Source of the DNA: Sporosarcina quadrami
GTDB lineage: Bacteria; Bacillota; Bacilli; Bacillales_A; Planococcaceae
Reading direction: 5' to 3'
DNA: 64,000 bases
Assembly: GCF_014836615.1 (NCBI RefSeq)
Contig: NZ_JACSQN010000004.1
Coordinates: 62,001-126,000, forward strand
Shown: positions 44,453 to 54,317 of the stretch, piece by piece
Position numbering within the stretch: the stretch's first letter is position 1
Layout of the letters: each line of letters opens with the position of its first letter
The notes under the pieces: generated by a model
The model's input: only the letters and a program-made list of their open reading frames with translations
Database searches by the model: none
What the model was told of the DNA's origin: nothing
Program-made: the position numbers and the translations under genes

Positions 44453-45458
44453 ATTCTCTCTCTCCTACTCTGTCCTCCGGAAAGTAGAACGTTTTATAGC
44501 ATGAGCATCTTACAAAGTGATTCGGTTCAGCTTCATGCATTTCCGGTCTTTCCTCATGATCTTCTGCCGGAATCCATTCGATTCGTGGCGCGAACCTGCA
44601 ACCGGTCCGATCAAGATTTTGAAGTGATGGTACAATTCCATCGATAACATGAAGTTTCTCTTTCCCTTCCATGTTGGCAGGAATTGAATTCAGTAGCGAT
44701 CGTGTATAAGGATGCAATGGATTCGCAAACAATTCTTTGACATCTGCAATTTCTACTACTTGTCCAGCATACATAACGACTACGCGGTCAGCCATTTCAG
44801 CAACGACGCCTAAGTCATGTGTAATTAGGATGATGCCTGTTTTCATCTGGTTCTGCAATTCTTTCATCAAGTCCATGATCTGGGCTTGAATCGTAACGTC
44901 CAAGGCAGTCGTAGGCTCATCCGCCAGAAGCAGTACAGGGTCGCAAGATAGTGCGATAGCGATGACGACACGCTGTCTCATCCCTCCTGATAGTTCATGC
45001 GGGTATTGCTCATAGACACGTTGTTCGTTTTTGATGCCGACTCGGCGAAGGAGTTCAAGGACACGTTTCTTCTTATCTGAAGCAGATAGTTTCATATGAT
45101 AATCCATAGGCTCTTCTATCTGTCTACCGATTGTTGCAAGCGGGTTAAGTGCTGTCATCGGATCTTGGAAAATCATGCCGATGTCTTTCCCTCTCACTTT
45201 GTTTAACGCGTTCCGGGATAGTGACAAAAGATTCTGACCACCGAAATTGACTTGTCCCTCAAGTTTTGTGTTTTTGAGGTTATGTAATCCCATGACCGAT
45301 AATGCCAAAGCACTTTTCCCACAACCCGATTCTCCAACGATTGCAACGACTTCATTTTCGTGAACTGTGATGGAAACGTCGTCAACCGCCGCGTAATAGT
45401 CCCCTTTAATATTAAAAGAGGTGCTGAGGTTCTTAATTTCCAATACCGGGTTTTTCAA
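44430..45458 (-). CDS. Oligopeptide ABC transporter ATPase, OppD type
   Basis: A 342-residue ATPase, first in its operon: Walker [11 protein letters not shown]-loop MIFQDPMTALNPL, signature LSGGMRQRVVIAIAL and Walker B LLLADEPTTALD. The C-terminus has a spread cysteine set (TGCRFAPR and RCSCYKTF). TTG at 45458 is the start, with AAGGAGGA upstream; no ATG with a ribosome site exists near. A strong promoter lies about 75 bp before it. Confidence 0.88.
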   Translation of the reverse strand: MKNPVLEIKNLSTSFNIKGDYYAAVDDVSITVHENEVVAIVGESGCGKSALALSVMGLHNLKNTKLEGQVNFGGQNLLSLSRNALNKVRGKDIGMIFQDPMTALNPLATIGRQIEEPMDYHMKLSASDKKKRVLELLRRVGIKNEQRVYEQYPHELSGGMRQRVVIAIALSCDPVLLLADEPTTALDVTIQAQIMDLMKELQNQMKTGIILITHDLGVVAEMADRVVVMYAGQVVEIADVKELFANPLHPYTRSLLNSIPANMEGKEKLHVIDGIVPSLQNLDRTGCRFAPRIEWIPAEDHEERPEMHEAEPNHFVRCSCYKTFYFPEDRVGEREYVATESE

Positions 45459-45499
45459 TTGAACTTCCTCCTTACAATTAAGCACAAGTGCAAATAACC

Positions 45500-45561
45500 A
45501 ATTTTCAGATTTAAGCAACAGTTATTGAACTCAATATACTACACAACGATAGCGATGACAA
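45500..45561 (-). promoter_or_regulatory. Promoter of the opp-type operon with a possible CodY half-box
   Basis: On the minus strand TTGTCA (45556-45561) and TATATT (45533-45538) are exactly 17 bp apart, a strong sigma-A promoter. Downstream, 45500-45514 read on the plus strand begins AATTTTCAGA, matching the first ten bases of the CodY consensus and then diverging. CodY control is known for peptide transporters in Bacillus; here it is only suggested. Confidence 0.65.
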
Positions 45562-45707
45562 TACTGTTTTTTTAGAATATCAAAATACTAGTTTATTTCG
45601 AATGTGACAAATAGATTACAAACACTGATATGTAAGCGTTTTCGACATATTATTTATCCAAATAATTTTTTTCACTTATTTACCGTATTTCCAAAAACAA
45701 ACATGCA

Positions 45708-45741
45708 AAAAAAACCGTTTATACTCAAAAACGGCTTTTTT
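45708..45741. terminator. Terminator downstream of the DUF4003 gene
   Basis: AAAAACCGTTT pairs with AAAACGGCTTTTTT around ATACTC. The A and T flanks make it usable in both directions. It follows the DUF4003 gene on the minus strand. Confidence 0.75.
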
Positions 45742-45776
45742 CGTCGTGCATATGTACATAATTTACATTCATCTTG

Positions 45777-46742
45777 TCAATTCGAAGAGCTCGTAGCAGA
45801 AGATGCTACAACCGCTGCTACCGTCGCAGCCATGACGGCTTGTTGCGCTTGAAGAATCATTTCAACCGATGCCGCCATACTGACACTCATCTGTTGACCA
45901 TTTTCCGTCAAATGGTGCGTAATATGACCAATCGCTACCGATAACGCCATTTCCCTGTTCCATTTGAATCGTTTAGAGCGTTCCAATTGTTCCGTCAGTA
46001 TAATAATTTCCTCGATCTTTTCGTCTTGAACTTCAAAAACCGCTAAAAAACCGATCATCGGATAATGGACAGGCTTCGCTTTCAAATCCCGCCGGAACAC
46101 ATCAAACAACTCCGCCGCACGGTCAACCCGCTTCTGCTTGAACTCAATGTCCATATACGTCATCACTTGAGACATCCACTGCAATTCATTCCCGGACTTA
46201 AAACCTTTCGCACGCAATGCATCGTAATACGTGCGCATCGCCTCTGCATGCGCATCTGCATTCTCGTCACTCTTCCCAAGCAACATCGCATACGCATAAT
46301 CATCATCGGAAGTAAGGAAAAAGTGCTTTTTCTTCATCGCATCATACAATCTCTTCGCACGATCTGCCTCTTCTGCGTACCGGGATGGCTCATTATCCAT
46401 AAGAAGTGCAGCAAGATACGAGTGGATTGTATTACGAAAGCCCGCTTGCTTCAATACACGCTGCTTTTCCATCAGCCGATCCACTTCATCGTCAATCGAA
46501 GGACCGGCTTGTGTCAAAAACGCCGCCATCATCGGCAACAAGTTTCCGCGCAACGGGGAAAACCAACCTGCTTTCGATTTCAATGCTTCCATTGCACAAT
46601 TAAAATCGATCGAATTGAACTCTCTCCCAGCAGTCACATAGAACGACGTAATCGTTAACACGACGTTCTTATCCACACTCCATCCTGCCAAAGATTTCAC
46701 TTTGTCATATGTCGTCTCCACTTCTTGCCTGATCATGTCCAT
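45777..46742 (-). CDS. DUF4003 family protein
   Basis: A 321-residue soluble, largely helical protein with no signal or membrane segment. Features include a central region rich in basic residues and a low-complexity C-terminus from about residue 290, AVMAATVAAVVASSATSSSN. I assign it to the DUF4003 family from its overall pattern (KAGWFSPLRGNLLPMMAAFL, DDYAYAMLLG). Function unknown. ATG at 46742 has AAGGAG at 8-base spacing. It stands alone between opp and trp. Confidence 0.72.
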   Translation of the reverse strand: MDMIRQEVETTYDKVKSLAGWSVDKNVVLTITSFYVTAGREFNSIDFNCAMEALKSKAGWFSPLRGNLLPMMAAFLTQAGPSIDDEVDRLMEKQRVLKQAGFRNTIHSYLAALLMDNEPSRYAEEADRAKRLYDAMKKKHFFLTSDDDYAYAMLLGKSDENADAHAEAMRTYYDALRAKGFKSGNELQWMSQVMTYMDIEFKQKRVDRAAELFDVFRRDLKAKPVHYPMIGFLAVFEVQDEKIEEIIILTEQLERSKRFKWNREMALSVAIGHITHHLTENGQQMSVSMAASVEMILQAQQAVMAATVAAVVASSATSSSN

Positions 46743-46807
46743 ACCGCACAACTCCTTTGCTATATGTACGTCATAAGCACATGAAAAGTTTCAACACTTC
46801 AGTTTGT

Positions 46808-47590
46808 TCACAAAATAATGTGCGATGTAGCTTGTTGGACAAGTTCTGCGATCAGATCCAAATCATCCCGATGAAATGCATCCACAATTGCACTGCCGAC
46901 AATAACACCGTCCGTGTGTGCGCCGAGTTCAACAACTTGCGTTGACGTCGAAATTCCGAAACCCGCAAGTACCGGCACAGGACTCAACTTTTTCAACCGC
47001 TCCAAATGCGCTTCCAACGTCTCACTATAACTATTTCTCACGCCTGTAATCCCATTCACCGTCACTGCATACACAAATCCTTGTGCGCGAGAAACGATTT
47101 CAGCAATGCGGTCTTCGGGGCTTGTCAATGAAACAAGAGGAATCAGCGCAACATCCACATCAACTAATGCTTCGCCCAACATCCCACTCTCTTCCATCGG
47201 CAAATCAGGAATGATCAAACCCCGCACGCCTACTCCCACGCAACGCTCCACAAATTCCTTGATGCCAAAAGCCAAAACCGGGTTCAAATATGTCATGATG
47301 ACAAGTGGCACGGTCACTTTATCCGACCTATCCGCCAATGTATCCAACACTTTGCGCAACGTCGTCCCATTCGCAAGTGCCCGCTCGCCAGCCTGTTGGA
47401 TTGTCTCGCCATCCGCAACAGGATCTGAAAAAGGAATACCGATTTCAATCGCAGTCACACCAAGTTCCTGTAGAAACAACAATCGCTCATTCAACACATT
47501 CAATCCGCCGTCACCCGCCATTATATACGGCACAAATGCTTTTTCGCCATTTGAAATACAACTCTGGATCACTTTCTCCAATGTCTTCAT
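46808..47590 (-). CDS. trpA: Tryptophan synthase alpha subunit
   Basis: Cleaves indole-3-glycerol phosphate to indole and glyceraldehyde-3-phosphate. The 260-residue TIM barrel has [11 protein letters not shown] (usual TAGDP altered to MAGDG), the catalytic Glu in [16 protein letters not shown] near residue 47 and the Asp in [11 protein letters not shown] near 58+. Start at 47590 follows AGGAGGTGG and overlaps the trpB stop by 4 bases. Last gene of the trp operon. The change in the first loop is conservative and probably tolerated. Confidence 0.94.
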   Translation of the reverse strand: MKTLEKVIQSCISNGEKAFVPYIMAGDGGLNVLNERLLFLQELGVTAIEIGIPFSDPVADGETIQQAGERALANGTTLRKVLDTLADRSDKVTVPLVIMTYLNPVLAFGIKEFVERCVGVGVRGLIIPDLPMEESGMLGEALVDVDVALIPLVSLTSPEDRIAEIVSRAQGFVYAVTVNGITGVRNSYSETLEAHLERLKKLSPVPVLAGFGISTSTQVVELGAHTDGVIVGSAIVDAFHRDDLDLIAELVQQATSHIIL

Positions 47591-48786
47591 CGCGTTCCAC
47601 CTCCTAATGCTTCCCGAACCGTCTGCATATCTTTGTCGCCGCGACCTGACAGACAAACGACAACTATTTTGTCAGAAGACATAGTACTTGCTAAATCCAC
47701 TGCAAACTTCACCGCATGCGCACTTTCCAATGCCGGAATGATTCCTTCTGTCTTCGCCAATACTTGCAACCCTTCCAACGCTTCTGCATCCGTCACAGCG
47801 GTATACGTCACCCGACCAATGTCATGCAAATGACAATGTTCTGGTCCGACCGCGGGATAATCGAGCCCAGCTGAAATCGAATGCGCTTCCTGGATAAAAC
47901 CGTCCGCGTCTTGCAACACATACATATAAGCGCCATGTAGCACGCCTTCTTTTCCGTCCGCAATCGCAGCCGCGTGCTTGCCCGTCGCAACGCCACTCCC
48001 CGCCGCTTCCACTCCGTATAATGCAACATCTGCATCATCGACGAACGGATGGAACATACCAATCGCATTGCTTCCGCCTCCAATGCACGCAACAACTGCG
48101 TCTGGCAACCGGCCTTCCTTCTCAACAATCTGTCTCCGTGTTTCAACTCCGATCACCCGCTGGAAATCCCTAACAATTTCCGGAAACGGATGCGGGCCAA
48201 GCGCAGAACCTAATATATAATGCGTATCTTCCACATTCGCAACCCAATACCGAAGCGCTTCATTCACCGCATCCTTAAGTGTCCCTGCTCCTTTATCGAC
48301 CGACACAACCTTCGTCCCGAGCAACTCCATCCGGAACACATTCAACTCCTGCCGGCGAATATCTTCCTTCCCCATGAATACGACACATTCCAAACCGAAC
48401 AAAGCACACGCTGTCGCAGTTGCCACACCATGCTGTCCTGCCCCCGTCTCAGCGACAATCTTCCGTTTTCCCATGCGCATCGCAAGAAGAGCCTGACCAA
48501 GCGAATTATTGATTTTATGAGCACCTGTATGATTCAAATCTTCCCGCTTCAAGAAAATTTTTGCACCCCCAGCCAATTTCGTCAGCCGCTCTGCAAAATA
48601 CAACGGATTTTCGCGCCCGACAAAGTCGCGCAAATAATGATCTAGCTCCTCTTGAAATGACGGATCCGCTTTCGCTTCTTCATACGCCTGTTCAAGCTCA
48701 GTCAATGCCGTCATCAATGTCTCCGGAACATACTGCCCACCAAACTTGCCATATCTGCCTTTTCTCATCTCTATTACCATACTCAA
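47587..48786 (-). CDS. trpB: Tryptophan synthase beta subunit
   Basis: PLP enzyme joining indole and serine to tryptophan. The 399-residue protein carries the PLP lysine in [18 protein letters not shown] (near residue 90), [13 protein letters not shown] for the substrate carboxylate and the phosphate loop [12 protein letters not shown]. Its length and motifs are those of the standard TrpB1 type. It overlaps trpF and trpA by 4 bases each. Confidence 0.97.
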   Translation of the reverse strand: MSMVIEMRKGRYGKFGGQYVPETLMTALTELEQAYEEAKADPSFQEELDHYLRDFVGRENPLYFAERLTKLAGGAKIFLKREDLNHTGAHKINNSLGQALLAMRMGKRKIVAETGAGQHGVATATACALFGLECVVFMGKEDIRRQELNVFRMELLGTKVVSVDKGAGTLKDAVNEALRYWVANVEDTHYILGSALGPHPFPEIVRDFQRVIGVETRRQIVEKEGRLPDAVVACIGGGSNAIGMFHPFVDDADVALYGVEAAGSGVATGKHAAAIADGKEGVLHGAYMYVLQDADGFIQEAHSISAGLDYPAVGPEHCHLHDIGRVTYTAVTDAEALEGLQVLAKTEGIIPALESAHAVKFAVDLASTMSSDKIVVVCLSGRGDKDMQTVREALGGGTR

Positions 48787-49394
48787 CTCTCCTCCTCTTT
48801 CACGATCCGCACAAATTCGCGAATCAGTTGCTCATCTTTTCGCCCTTCAACCTCAACACCACTCGACACATCCACCATGAACGGACGCACTTGCCGTATA
48901 GCCTCGCGTACATTCAGCGCATGAAGTCCCCCCGCTAAAATCATCCGATTCCGAGGCAACTCACCCGCTAGGTACCCCCACTCAAACACCTTTCCGCTAC
49001 CACCGTTAAACTCAACACCAGGCGCATCGAACAACACATAATCCGACTGTAAGCCACTAACCCCCATTACGTCTTCAGCACTATGCACCGATAATACTTT
49101 AATAGAAGGAAGTCCTATTTTTTGAATGAAATCAGTAGACTCTCCTCCGTGATATTGAATGTAATCCAATGGCACTTCCTTATAGGCTCGCTCAATCTCC
49201 TCACGTGTCGCATTCACAAAAACGCCAATCTTCATTACATCTTCCGGCACATGGCGAGCCAATTCCTTCGCTTGCGCAATCGCGACACGACGTCTGCTTG
49301 GAGCAAATACAAATCCGACCGCATCCACACCCGCATCCACCGCAGCTTGCACATGAACCGGTTCCATCAATCCGCAAATCTTCACTTTCGTCAT
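48783..49394 (-). CDS. trpF: Phosphoribosylanthranilate isomerase
   Basis: Third step enzyme of the pathway, a TIM barrel. The 203-residue protein begins KVKICGLM (catalytic Cys near residue 6), has [12 protein letters not shown] and YIQYHGGE, and ends the barrel with [10 protein letters not shown] and VDVSSGVE (catalytic Asp near 165+). It overlaps both neighbouring genes by 4 bases. Confidence 0.95.
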   Translation of the reverse strand: MTKVKICGLMEPVHVQAAVDAGVDAVGFVFAPSRRRVAIAQAKELARHVPEDVMKIGVFVNATREEIERAYKEVPLDYIQYHGGESTDFIQKIGLPSIKVLSVHSAEDVMGVSGLQSDYVLFDAPGVEFNGGSGKVFEWGYLAGELPRNRMILAGGLHALNVREAIRQVRPFMVDVSSGVEVEGRKDEQLIREFVRIVKEEES

Positions 49395-50182
49395 GATGTT
49401 GCACCTGCTTTCACGATTTGCAAAGAGGTAATCGCCGCTTCTGCATTCATACTTCTCATTAGCGTCTCTCCAACCAGAACAGCCGCTGCACCCGTTGCCG
49501 CAACCCTTTTTGCGTCTACTGAGTCCCGTATACCACTTTCACTTATAAACACCCTGTCCTCATGAAACGGAAAACGCTTCGCCACTTCCTCCGTTTTCGC
49601 TAAATCTACAGTGAATGTCCGCAAATCCCGGTTATTAACGCCAATAATTCTTGCATCTATTACGAGTGCCCGTTCCAGCTCGTTCACGTCATGCACTTCC
49701 ACTAAAACTTCCAATCCAATACTTGCCGCATAACGATGGAGCCGCAACAATTGATCATCCTCTAGTGCCGCCACAATAAGCAAAATGACAGAAGCCCCTG
49801 CCCGTTTCGCTCGATCGATTTGCACTTCATGGATGATGAAATCCTTACAAAGCACAGGGGTTTTCACAACATTCGTTACTGCTTCCAAATCAGTCATTGA
49901 CCCTTTGAAAAAGGTTTCATCTGTCAACACGGATATACAAGCCACTCCAGCTTTTTCATAGATTTTCGCCTGTTCAACTGGATCTGTTTCACTCGCAATC
50001 ATGCCTTTTGAAGGAGAAGCCCGTTTCATTTCCGCAATCACTTCGAGCTTACTTGACGCCCTCAACAGGTGAAATAAGGAAGGGCGACTACTAATTGTTT
50101 CACGGGAAACAATGTGCTCTTCCATAAGCAGTTGCTTCACTTCAAGCCGTTTCACACACAAAATGTCGTCCAAGATTGTCAT
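49391..50182 (-). CDS. trpC: Indole-3-glycerol phosphate synthase
   Basis: Closes the indole ring, fourth step of the pathway. The 263-residue TIM barrel shows VIAEMKRASPSKG (catalytic Lys near residue 53), SVLTDETFFKG, VLCKDFIIHEVQI (Lys near 111) and ISESGIRDSVD. It is separate from trpF, as in Bacillus, unlike the fused enterobacterial enzyme. It overlaps trpD and trpF by 4 bases. Confidence 0.96.
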   Translation of the reverse strand: MTILDDILCVKRLEVKQLLMEEHIVSRETISSRPSLFHLLRASSKLEVIAEMKRASPSKGMIASETDPVEQAKIYEKAGVACISVLTDETFFKGSMTDLEAVTNVVKTPVLCKDFIIHEVQIDRAKRAGASVILLIVAALEDDQLLRLHRYAASIGLEVLVEVHDVNELERALVIDARIIGVNNRDLRTFTVDLAKTEEVAKRFPFHEDRVFISESGIRDSVDAKRVAATGAAAVLVGETLMRSMNAEAAITSLQIVKAGATS

Positions 50183-51210
50183 ATAAAGGACACCTCCTGC
50201 CCAACTTGCTCACTGAATGCAATCACCGCATCTAATTTCCGCATGGCGTTTCCACTGACTATACTTTCCGTGGCAAGTTCAATCCCTTCATGAATGGAAT
50301 CCGCTAAACCGTTCGCAAAAATGCCAATTCCTGCATTGAAGACAACCGTATCAAACCGGGCACCACGTTCACCTTTTAACACTGTGCGGATAATCGCCGC
50401 ATTGTCTTCTGCAGTCCCTCCACGAATTTCAGAAGGATGGGCATAACGCAATCCTACATCTTCCGCAGTAAGCGAAAATGGGATCAGATCACCTTTATCC
50501 ATTAGCACAAACGAATTCTGACCCGATAGCGACGCTTCATCCATACCACCAGCTCCGGACACAACAATCGCCCGCTCCCTACCGAGCATCCGTAATACAG
50601 CTGCATATTCCATAAGAAAGTCAGGACGGTTAATGCCTGTGAATTGCGTTACTAGCTGTACTGGATTCGTCAATGGACCAACTAGGTTGAAAATGGTCGG
50701 TTTCGCAATCTGTCTTCGCACTTCACCAATCCGCTTCATCTTAGGATGGACAACTGGTGCAAATAAGAATGCCATCCCTTCCCGCTCAAGCATTGCACCC
50801 ATGTCTTCAGGCGTAAATCGCGTATGGATTCCAAGTGCATCCAACACGTCATGACTTCCCGCAGCACTGGAAATTTTACGGTTACCATGCTTCGCCACTT
50901 TTACACCGGCACCCGCTAATACAAATGCCGCAGCCGTGCTAATATTGAACGAGTTCGATCCATCTCCTCCTGTCCCGCAATTGTCCAAATAACGTGCAAC
51001 TGGTACGTTTATCGGCAATGCATGTGCCTTCATGACGGAAGCGAGTGCCGCCACTTCAGATGCCGTCTCCCCTTTAGTCGCCATCGCAATAAGGAACTCC
51101 GTCATTTCGACAGCAGGCGTCTCCTCCGAAAATAATCGCTCCGATGCCTCCAACATCTCTTCATATAGAAGATGCTTTCCTTCACTCACACTTTTTATAT
51201 ACTGCTTCAT
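50179..51210 (-). CDS. trpD: Anthranilate phosphoribosyltransferase
   Basis: Adds phosphoribose from PRPP to anthranilate. The 343-residue protein contains the PRPP-binding signature DNCGTGGDGSNSFNISTAAA near residue 78, KHGNRKISSAAGSHDVL and GPLTNPV. It follows trpE by 36 bp. It has no glutamine amidotransferase domain and no trpG is present in the window, so the amidotransferase is presumably shared with folate synthesis elsewhere (PabA), as in B. subtilis. Confidence 0.96.
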   Translation of the reverse strand: MKQYIKSVSEGKHLLYEEMLEASERLFSEETPAVEMTEFLIAMATKGETASEVAALASVMKAHALPINVPVARYLDNCGTGGDGSNSFNISTAAAFVLAGAGVKVAKHGNRKISSAAGSHDVLDALGIHTRFTPEDMGAMLEREGMAFLFAPVVHPKMKRIGEVRRQIAKPTIFNLVGPLTNPVQLVTQFTGINRPDFLMEYAAVLRMLGRERAIVVSGAGGMDEASLSGQNSFVLMDKGDLIPFSLTAEDVGLRYAHPSEIRGGTAEDNAAIIRTVLKGERGARFDTVVFNAGIGIFANGLADSIHEGIELATESIVSGNAMRKLDAVIAFSEQVGQEVSFI

Positions 51211-51246
51211 CTCTCATCTCTCCTCTTCTCGTCTCTTCTTAGCTCA

Positions 51247-52605
51247 TCACTTCATCGCCTCTAGCAACGAACGTGCTTTGTTCACTGTTTCCTTATACTC
51301 CAATGCAGGAATGGATTCCTTGACGATTCCTGCTCCCGCTTGCACGTATGCTTTCCCATCCTTCACAAGCATCGTACGAATGGCTAACGCAAAATCGATA
51401 TTGCCGTTAAAGCCGATATAGCCAATTGCACCGCCATATATTCCGCGACGTTCATCTTCGAGCTGTGCGATAATGTCCATCGCAAGCTTTTTTGGAGAAC
51501 CGGTTACCGTTCCAGCCGGCAATGTCGCTTTCAATGCATCGAGCGCATGGAGTCCAGGAGCTAAACTCCCTTCCACTTCTGAAACGAGATGCATGACGTG
51601 TTCATACCGAACTGTCTCCATATAGCTTTGCACGTTCACAGATGCCGGATCACAAATCATCTCCATTTCCTTTTGGCTGACGGCGACCAACATATCATGT
51701 TCTGCCAATTCTTTCGGATCGCGTCTCAACTCCGTTTCAAGTGCGACATCTTCCTCAGCAGTCCGCCCTCGTCTACGCGTTCCCGCAATCGGATTCGTCA
51801 CTACTTTCCCATTCGTTACTTTCACAAGACTTTCTGGCGAAGCCCCGACGATAATGTGATCGTCGAATTCCATGTAGTACATATACGGCGATGGATTTTG
51901 CTTGCGCAGTTTCCGATAGAGCGTAAACGGATCACCCTCCATATCCGCTTCCAGCTTGCGGGACAACACGACTTGTTCAACCGTCCCTTTGTCAATGAAT
52001 TCCTGCGCTTTGCGAACCCGTTCTTCAAATTGCAGTTGCGATAGTGCACATCTGTAATCCGAAACGGAAACCGCTCTTTCCTCTTCAACGATTCCAGTCG
52101 TAATCAATTCTACTAGCGCATCTAAATCCGGCTTTGCAAGCTCGGGATGAATTTCCGTATGCAACAATGTCACTTCATTTTGCAGATGATCAAAAATAAT
52201 GACTGTATCGTAAATATTAAAATACACATCCGGCAATTCACCCCGTGGCGGCCCATCCACTTGCGCAGCTCCATAACCGACATATCCAACCGCTCCGCCC
52301 ATAAACGGAAACTCTCCCTCTTCCACAATCCGAGGCATCAACCGCTTCAGCAACGTATACAAATCTCCTTCATGCGTATACGTCTTCCCCGTCGCATGAA
52401 TAACCTCTTCAAGCTTCACCGCCGAGCCACGGTACGTCTTCACCGGGTTTACACCGATGAAAGAATAACGGCCTGACCCTTCATGTTGCGACGAACTCTC
52501 GAGCAAATAACGATGCCGTCCCTTCAACCGCCTGAATATCAACACAGGCGTCAACGAATCCCCCTCAATTTTCCGTTTCGTCACCCTCAAACTCGTCTGT
52601 TCCAT
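51247..52605 (-). CDS. trpE: Anthranilate synthase component I
   Basis: Makes anthranilate from chorismate. The 452-residue protein has the feedback-site region LLESSSQHEGSGRYSFIG near residue 35. Its catalytic half carries VLSRKLE, VGASPESLVKV, PIAGTRRRGR, LPAGTVTGSPK and YGGAIGYIGFNG. ATG at 52605 is chosen, after GAGGAG with 8-base spacing; the frame is open five codons upstream. It is the first gene of the operon, separated from the T-box leader by a repeat-filled stretch of about 330 bp. Confidence 0.96.
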   Translation of the reverse strand: MEQTSLRVTKRKIEGDSLTPVLIFRRLKGRHRYLLESSSQHEGSGRYSFIGVNPVKTYRGSAVKLEEVIHATGKTYTHEGDLYTLLKRLMPRIVEEGEFPFMGGAVGYVGYGAAQVDGPPRGELPDVYFNIYDTVIIFDHLQNEVTLLHTEIHPELAKPDLDALVELITTGIVEEERAVSVSDYRCALSQLQFEERVRKAQEFIDKGTVEQVVLSRKLEADMEGDPFTLYRKLRKQNPSPYMYYMEFDDHIIVGASPESLVKVTNGKVVTNPIAGTRRRGRTAEEDVALETELRRDPKELAEHDMLVAVSQKEMEMICDPASVNVQSYMETVRYEHVMHLVSEVEGSLAPGLHALDALKATLPAGTVTGSPKKLAMDIIAQLEDERRGIYGGAIGYIGFNGNIDFALAIRTMLVKDGKAYVQAGAGIVKESIPALEYKETVNKARSLLEAMK

Positions 52606-52641
52606 CTCATCTCTCCTCATCTCATCAAATTTCCATCAAAC

Positions 52642-52680
52642 CAAACCCCTAATTTGTCAAAACCACTCCTCGCGTCATCA
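52642..52680. repeat. Fragment of the palindrome repeat upstream of trpE
   Basis: AAACCCCTAATTTGTCAAAA followed by CCACTCCTCGCG matches one arm of the palindrome blocks at 5.7-7.9 kb (there AACCCCTTTTAATTTGTCAA on the minus strand of the right arm). The rest of the block is missing. It stands just before the 20-bp array. Confidence 0.65.
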
Positions 52681-52715
52681 TTCCACCCAACCACAAACTC
52701 CCCGCGCCCAAAAAG

Positions 52716-52930
52716 CTCATATATCCATGTAAAAACTCATAACTCCTAAAATAAGCTCATAACTACCAAAGAAAACTCATAACTCCTGATAAAAGCTCAT
52801 AACTCTCAAAAAAACCTCATAACCTCTAAAGAAATTCATAATCTCTTTCAAAACTCCATAACCCCCAGCAAAAGTCCATAATCTCTCTCAAAACTCCATA
52901 ACTTCTTCCAAAACTCCATAACTGCAAAAA
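52716..52930. repeat. 20-bp tandem array, about 11 units, in the trp leader
   Basis: CTCAT recurs at 52716, 52736, 52756, 52776, 52796 and 52816, then as TCCAT-type units about every 20 bp to 52920. The core is AACTCATAAC or AACTCCATAA, followed by variable bases and AAA. It is the same family as the array at 19435-19530. It lies between the T-box terminator and trpE, so it is part of the trp mRNA. Confidence 0.87.
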
Positions 52931-52936
52931 CAAACA

Positions 52937-53192
52937 CAAAAAAGTCCCCTGCAATTGGACAGAAAAGTCCAGTTGCAGAGGACGGGTTACCCGCGTTGCC
53001 ACCTCAAATTGAAGCCACTAAAGAAGCTTCCACTCGGCGTGCCAAAAATCAGCACTTCCCGTAACGTGGGAAAAACGTCTGTCCGGAAAACTCCGAACAG
53101 CTCTCATAAGTCCATTCACAACGGCCGCGAATCAGTTTCCACCACCCACTGACTCTCTATACTCGCCATTCCGTCGCTACTCTTCTTATTCA
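52937..53192 (-). ncRNA. Trp-specific T-box leader (riboswitch)
   Basis: Reads uncharged tRNA-Trp and switches an attenuator before the trp genes. Read on the minus strand: AAGAAGAGTAGCGACGG at the 5' side, the stem I distal part with GGTGGTGGAAACTGAT, and a specifier loop GAATGGACTT with TGG (52 kb side, 53112-53114). The conserved T-box GAGGTGGCAACGCGGG follows at about 52990-53007. Its TGGC can pair with the GCCA end of tRNA-Trp. A GC-rich hairpin with T run (52937-52983) is the terminator. Confidence 0.92.
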
Positions 53193-53285
53193 ACAATTTC
53201 TCAGCTATGCTCTTCTCATCTCATCTGTTCTCAGGCGGCACCGCTCTCGGCACCTCTACCTATCCCGAACAAAAAAGTTGTTCTA

Positions 53286-53314
53286 ACCTTACTATGCATT
53301 CTTTCAATTGTCAA
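53286..53314 (-). promoter_or_regulatory. Promoter of the trp operon
   Basis: On the minus strand a perfect -35 TTGACA (53309-53314) and a weak -10 TAAGGT (53286-53291) are spaced 17 bp, about 95 bp before the first T-box element. Confidence 0.65.
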
Positions 53315-53407
53315 CCTTCAAATAACATATGCAATCCTCCGACTTTGTATAACCCCTCCCTTAGCGGTACAATAAGGGGAAATAAAACCCGAAAAAGGTG
53401 ACATTCT

Positions 53408-54112
53408 ATGCGAATCAATAAATATCTAAGCGAAGCCGGCATCGTCTCCAGACGCGGCGCAGATAAATGGATCGAAGACGGACGCGTGACAATCAACGGT
53501 CAACTAGCTGAACTAGGAAGCAGAGTTGAACCGGAAGATGAAGTCCATGTCGACGGCAAACCCGTTAAAACCGAAGATCAGCTCGTCTACCTCGTACTCA
53601 ACAAACCCGTCGGCATCACAAGCACAACCGAACGTCATATCGAAGGCAACGTCGTTGATTTTGTCAACTATCCTCTCCGTATCTTCCATATCGGGCGGCT
53701 CGACAAAGACTCCGTCGGCTTGTTGCTTCTCACAAATGACGGCGACATCGTCAATGAAATCCTGCGCGAAGAACATGGCCATGAAAAAGAATACATCGTC
53801 ACCGTCGACCGCCCTATCACAAAAGAATTCATCCGTGATATGGAATCAGGCGTCGAAATCCTTGATACAAAAACTAAGCCTTGCAAAGTAAAACAACTAG
53901 GCCCGCGCAAATTCAATATCACATTGACACAAGGTTTGAATCGTCAAATCCGCCGCATGTGCTCAGCACTCGGCTACACGGTCAGAAGCCTGCAGCGCAC
54001 ACGAATCATGAACATTCACCTCGGCAAACTACCGATTGGGCAATGGCGCGATTTGACGGATAAAGAACTGCAGGAAATGTTTAAGCTGCTTGATTATGAG
54101 CCGAAAAGGTAG
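53408..54112 (+). CDS. rluF: 23S rRNA pseudouridine synthase, RluF type
   Basis: RsuA-family enzyme that isomerises uridine in 23S rRNA. The 234-residue protein has an S4 RNA-binding domain at residues 1-55 ([20 protein letters not shown]). The catalytic motif is [19 protein letters not shown] (Asp near residue 99), with [10 protein letters not shown] and [10 protein letters not shown] later. The [18 protein letters not shown] wording is closer to RluF than to RluB or RsuA. AAAAGGTG precedes the ATG. It is divergent from trp and single. Confidence 0.87.
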   Translation: MRINKYLSEAGIVSRRGADKWIEDGRVTINGQLAELGSRVEPEDEVHVDGKPVKTEDQLVYLVLNKPVGITSTTERHIEGNVVDFVNYPLRIFHIGRLDKDSVGLLLLTNDGDIVNEILREEHGHEKEYIVTVDRPITKEFIRDMESGVEILDTKTKPCKVKQLGPRKFNITLTQGLNRQIRRMCSALGYTVRSLQRTRIMNIHLGKLPIGQWRDLTDKELQEMFKLLDYEPKR

Positions 54113-54157
54113 GTTTGTAAAGAATATTGAAAATACTAACCAACACAAACATACGTA

Positions 54158-54166
54158 TGGTATAAT
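54158..54166 (+). promoter_or_regulatory. Extended -10 promoter of the holin-like toxin gene
   Basis: TGGTATAAT is a perfect extended -10; no good -35 is present at the normal distance. A transcript starting about 54173 would reach the terminator at 54401-54435, about 260 nt. Confidence 0.6.
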
Positions 54167-54233
54167 CGAAGGGTAATAGAATAGGTGAACTCAAGGATTG
54201 GTCGGCTCACTCCCACGAAAGGGGGTGATGCCT

Positions 54234-54317
54234 GTGTCAGTATTCGAAGCATTAATGCTTGCAGTAGCATTCGGAGCATTGATTGTAGCGATATTGTCTA
54301 ATAACCATAAAAAATAA
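54234..54317 (+). CDS. Putative holin-like toxin peptide of a type I toxin-antitoxin locus
   Basis: A 27-residue peptide beginning VSVFEALMLAVAFGALIVAI and ending SNNHKK, one membrane span with a basic tail. This sequence and the conserved upstream AAAGGGGGTGATGCCT context are those of the putative holin-like toxin family. GTG at 54234 is preferred over the in-frame ATG at 54228, which is too close to GGGGG. The mRNA's ACTCAAGGAT (54190-54199) is complementary to ATCCTTGAGT (54321-54330). That 5'-3' pairing could hide the start site, as in known type I toxin mRNAs. A convergent antisense RNA may be the antitoxin. Confidence 0.75.
   Translation: MSVFEALMLAVAFGALIVAILSNNHKK

Noticed and set aside
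46065-46658. 197-codon plus-strand frame opposite the DUF4003 gene
   Set aside because: Composition is that of an antisense shadow, with no ribosome site or domain. The minus-strand gene has both a site and a terminator.
52716-52930. TRAP-binding GAG/TAG triplets in the trp leader
   Set aside because: Triplets are present but not spaced by 2-3 bases. A clear Trp T-box already explains the control.
54234-54317. Phage holin as a sign of a prophage
   Set aside because: The holin-like name reflects a family label. No phage genes are near, and the mRNA layout fits a type I toxin.
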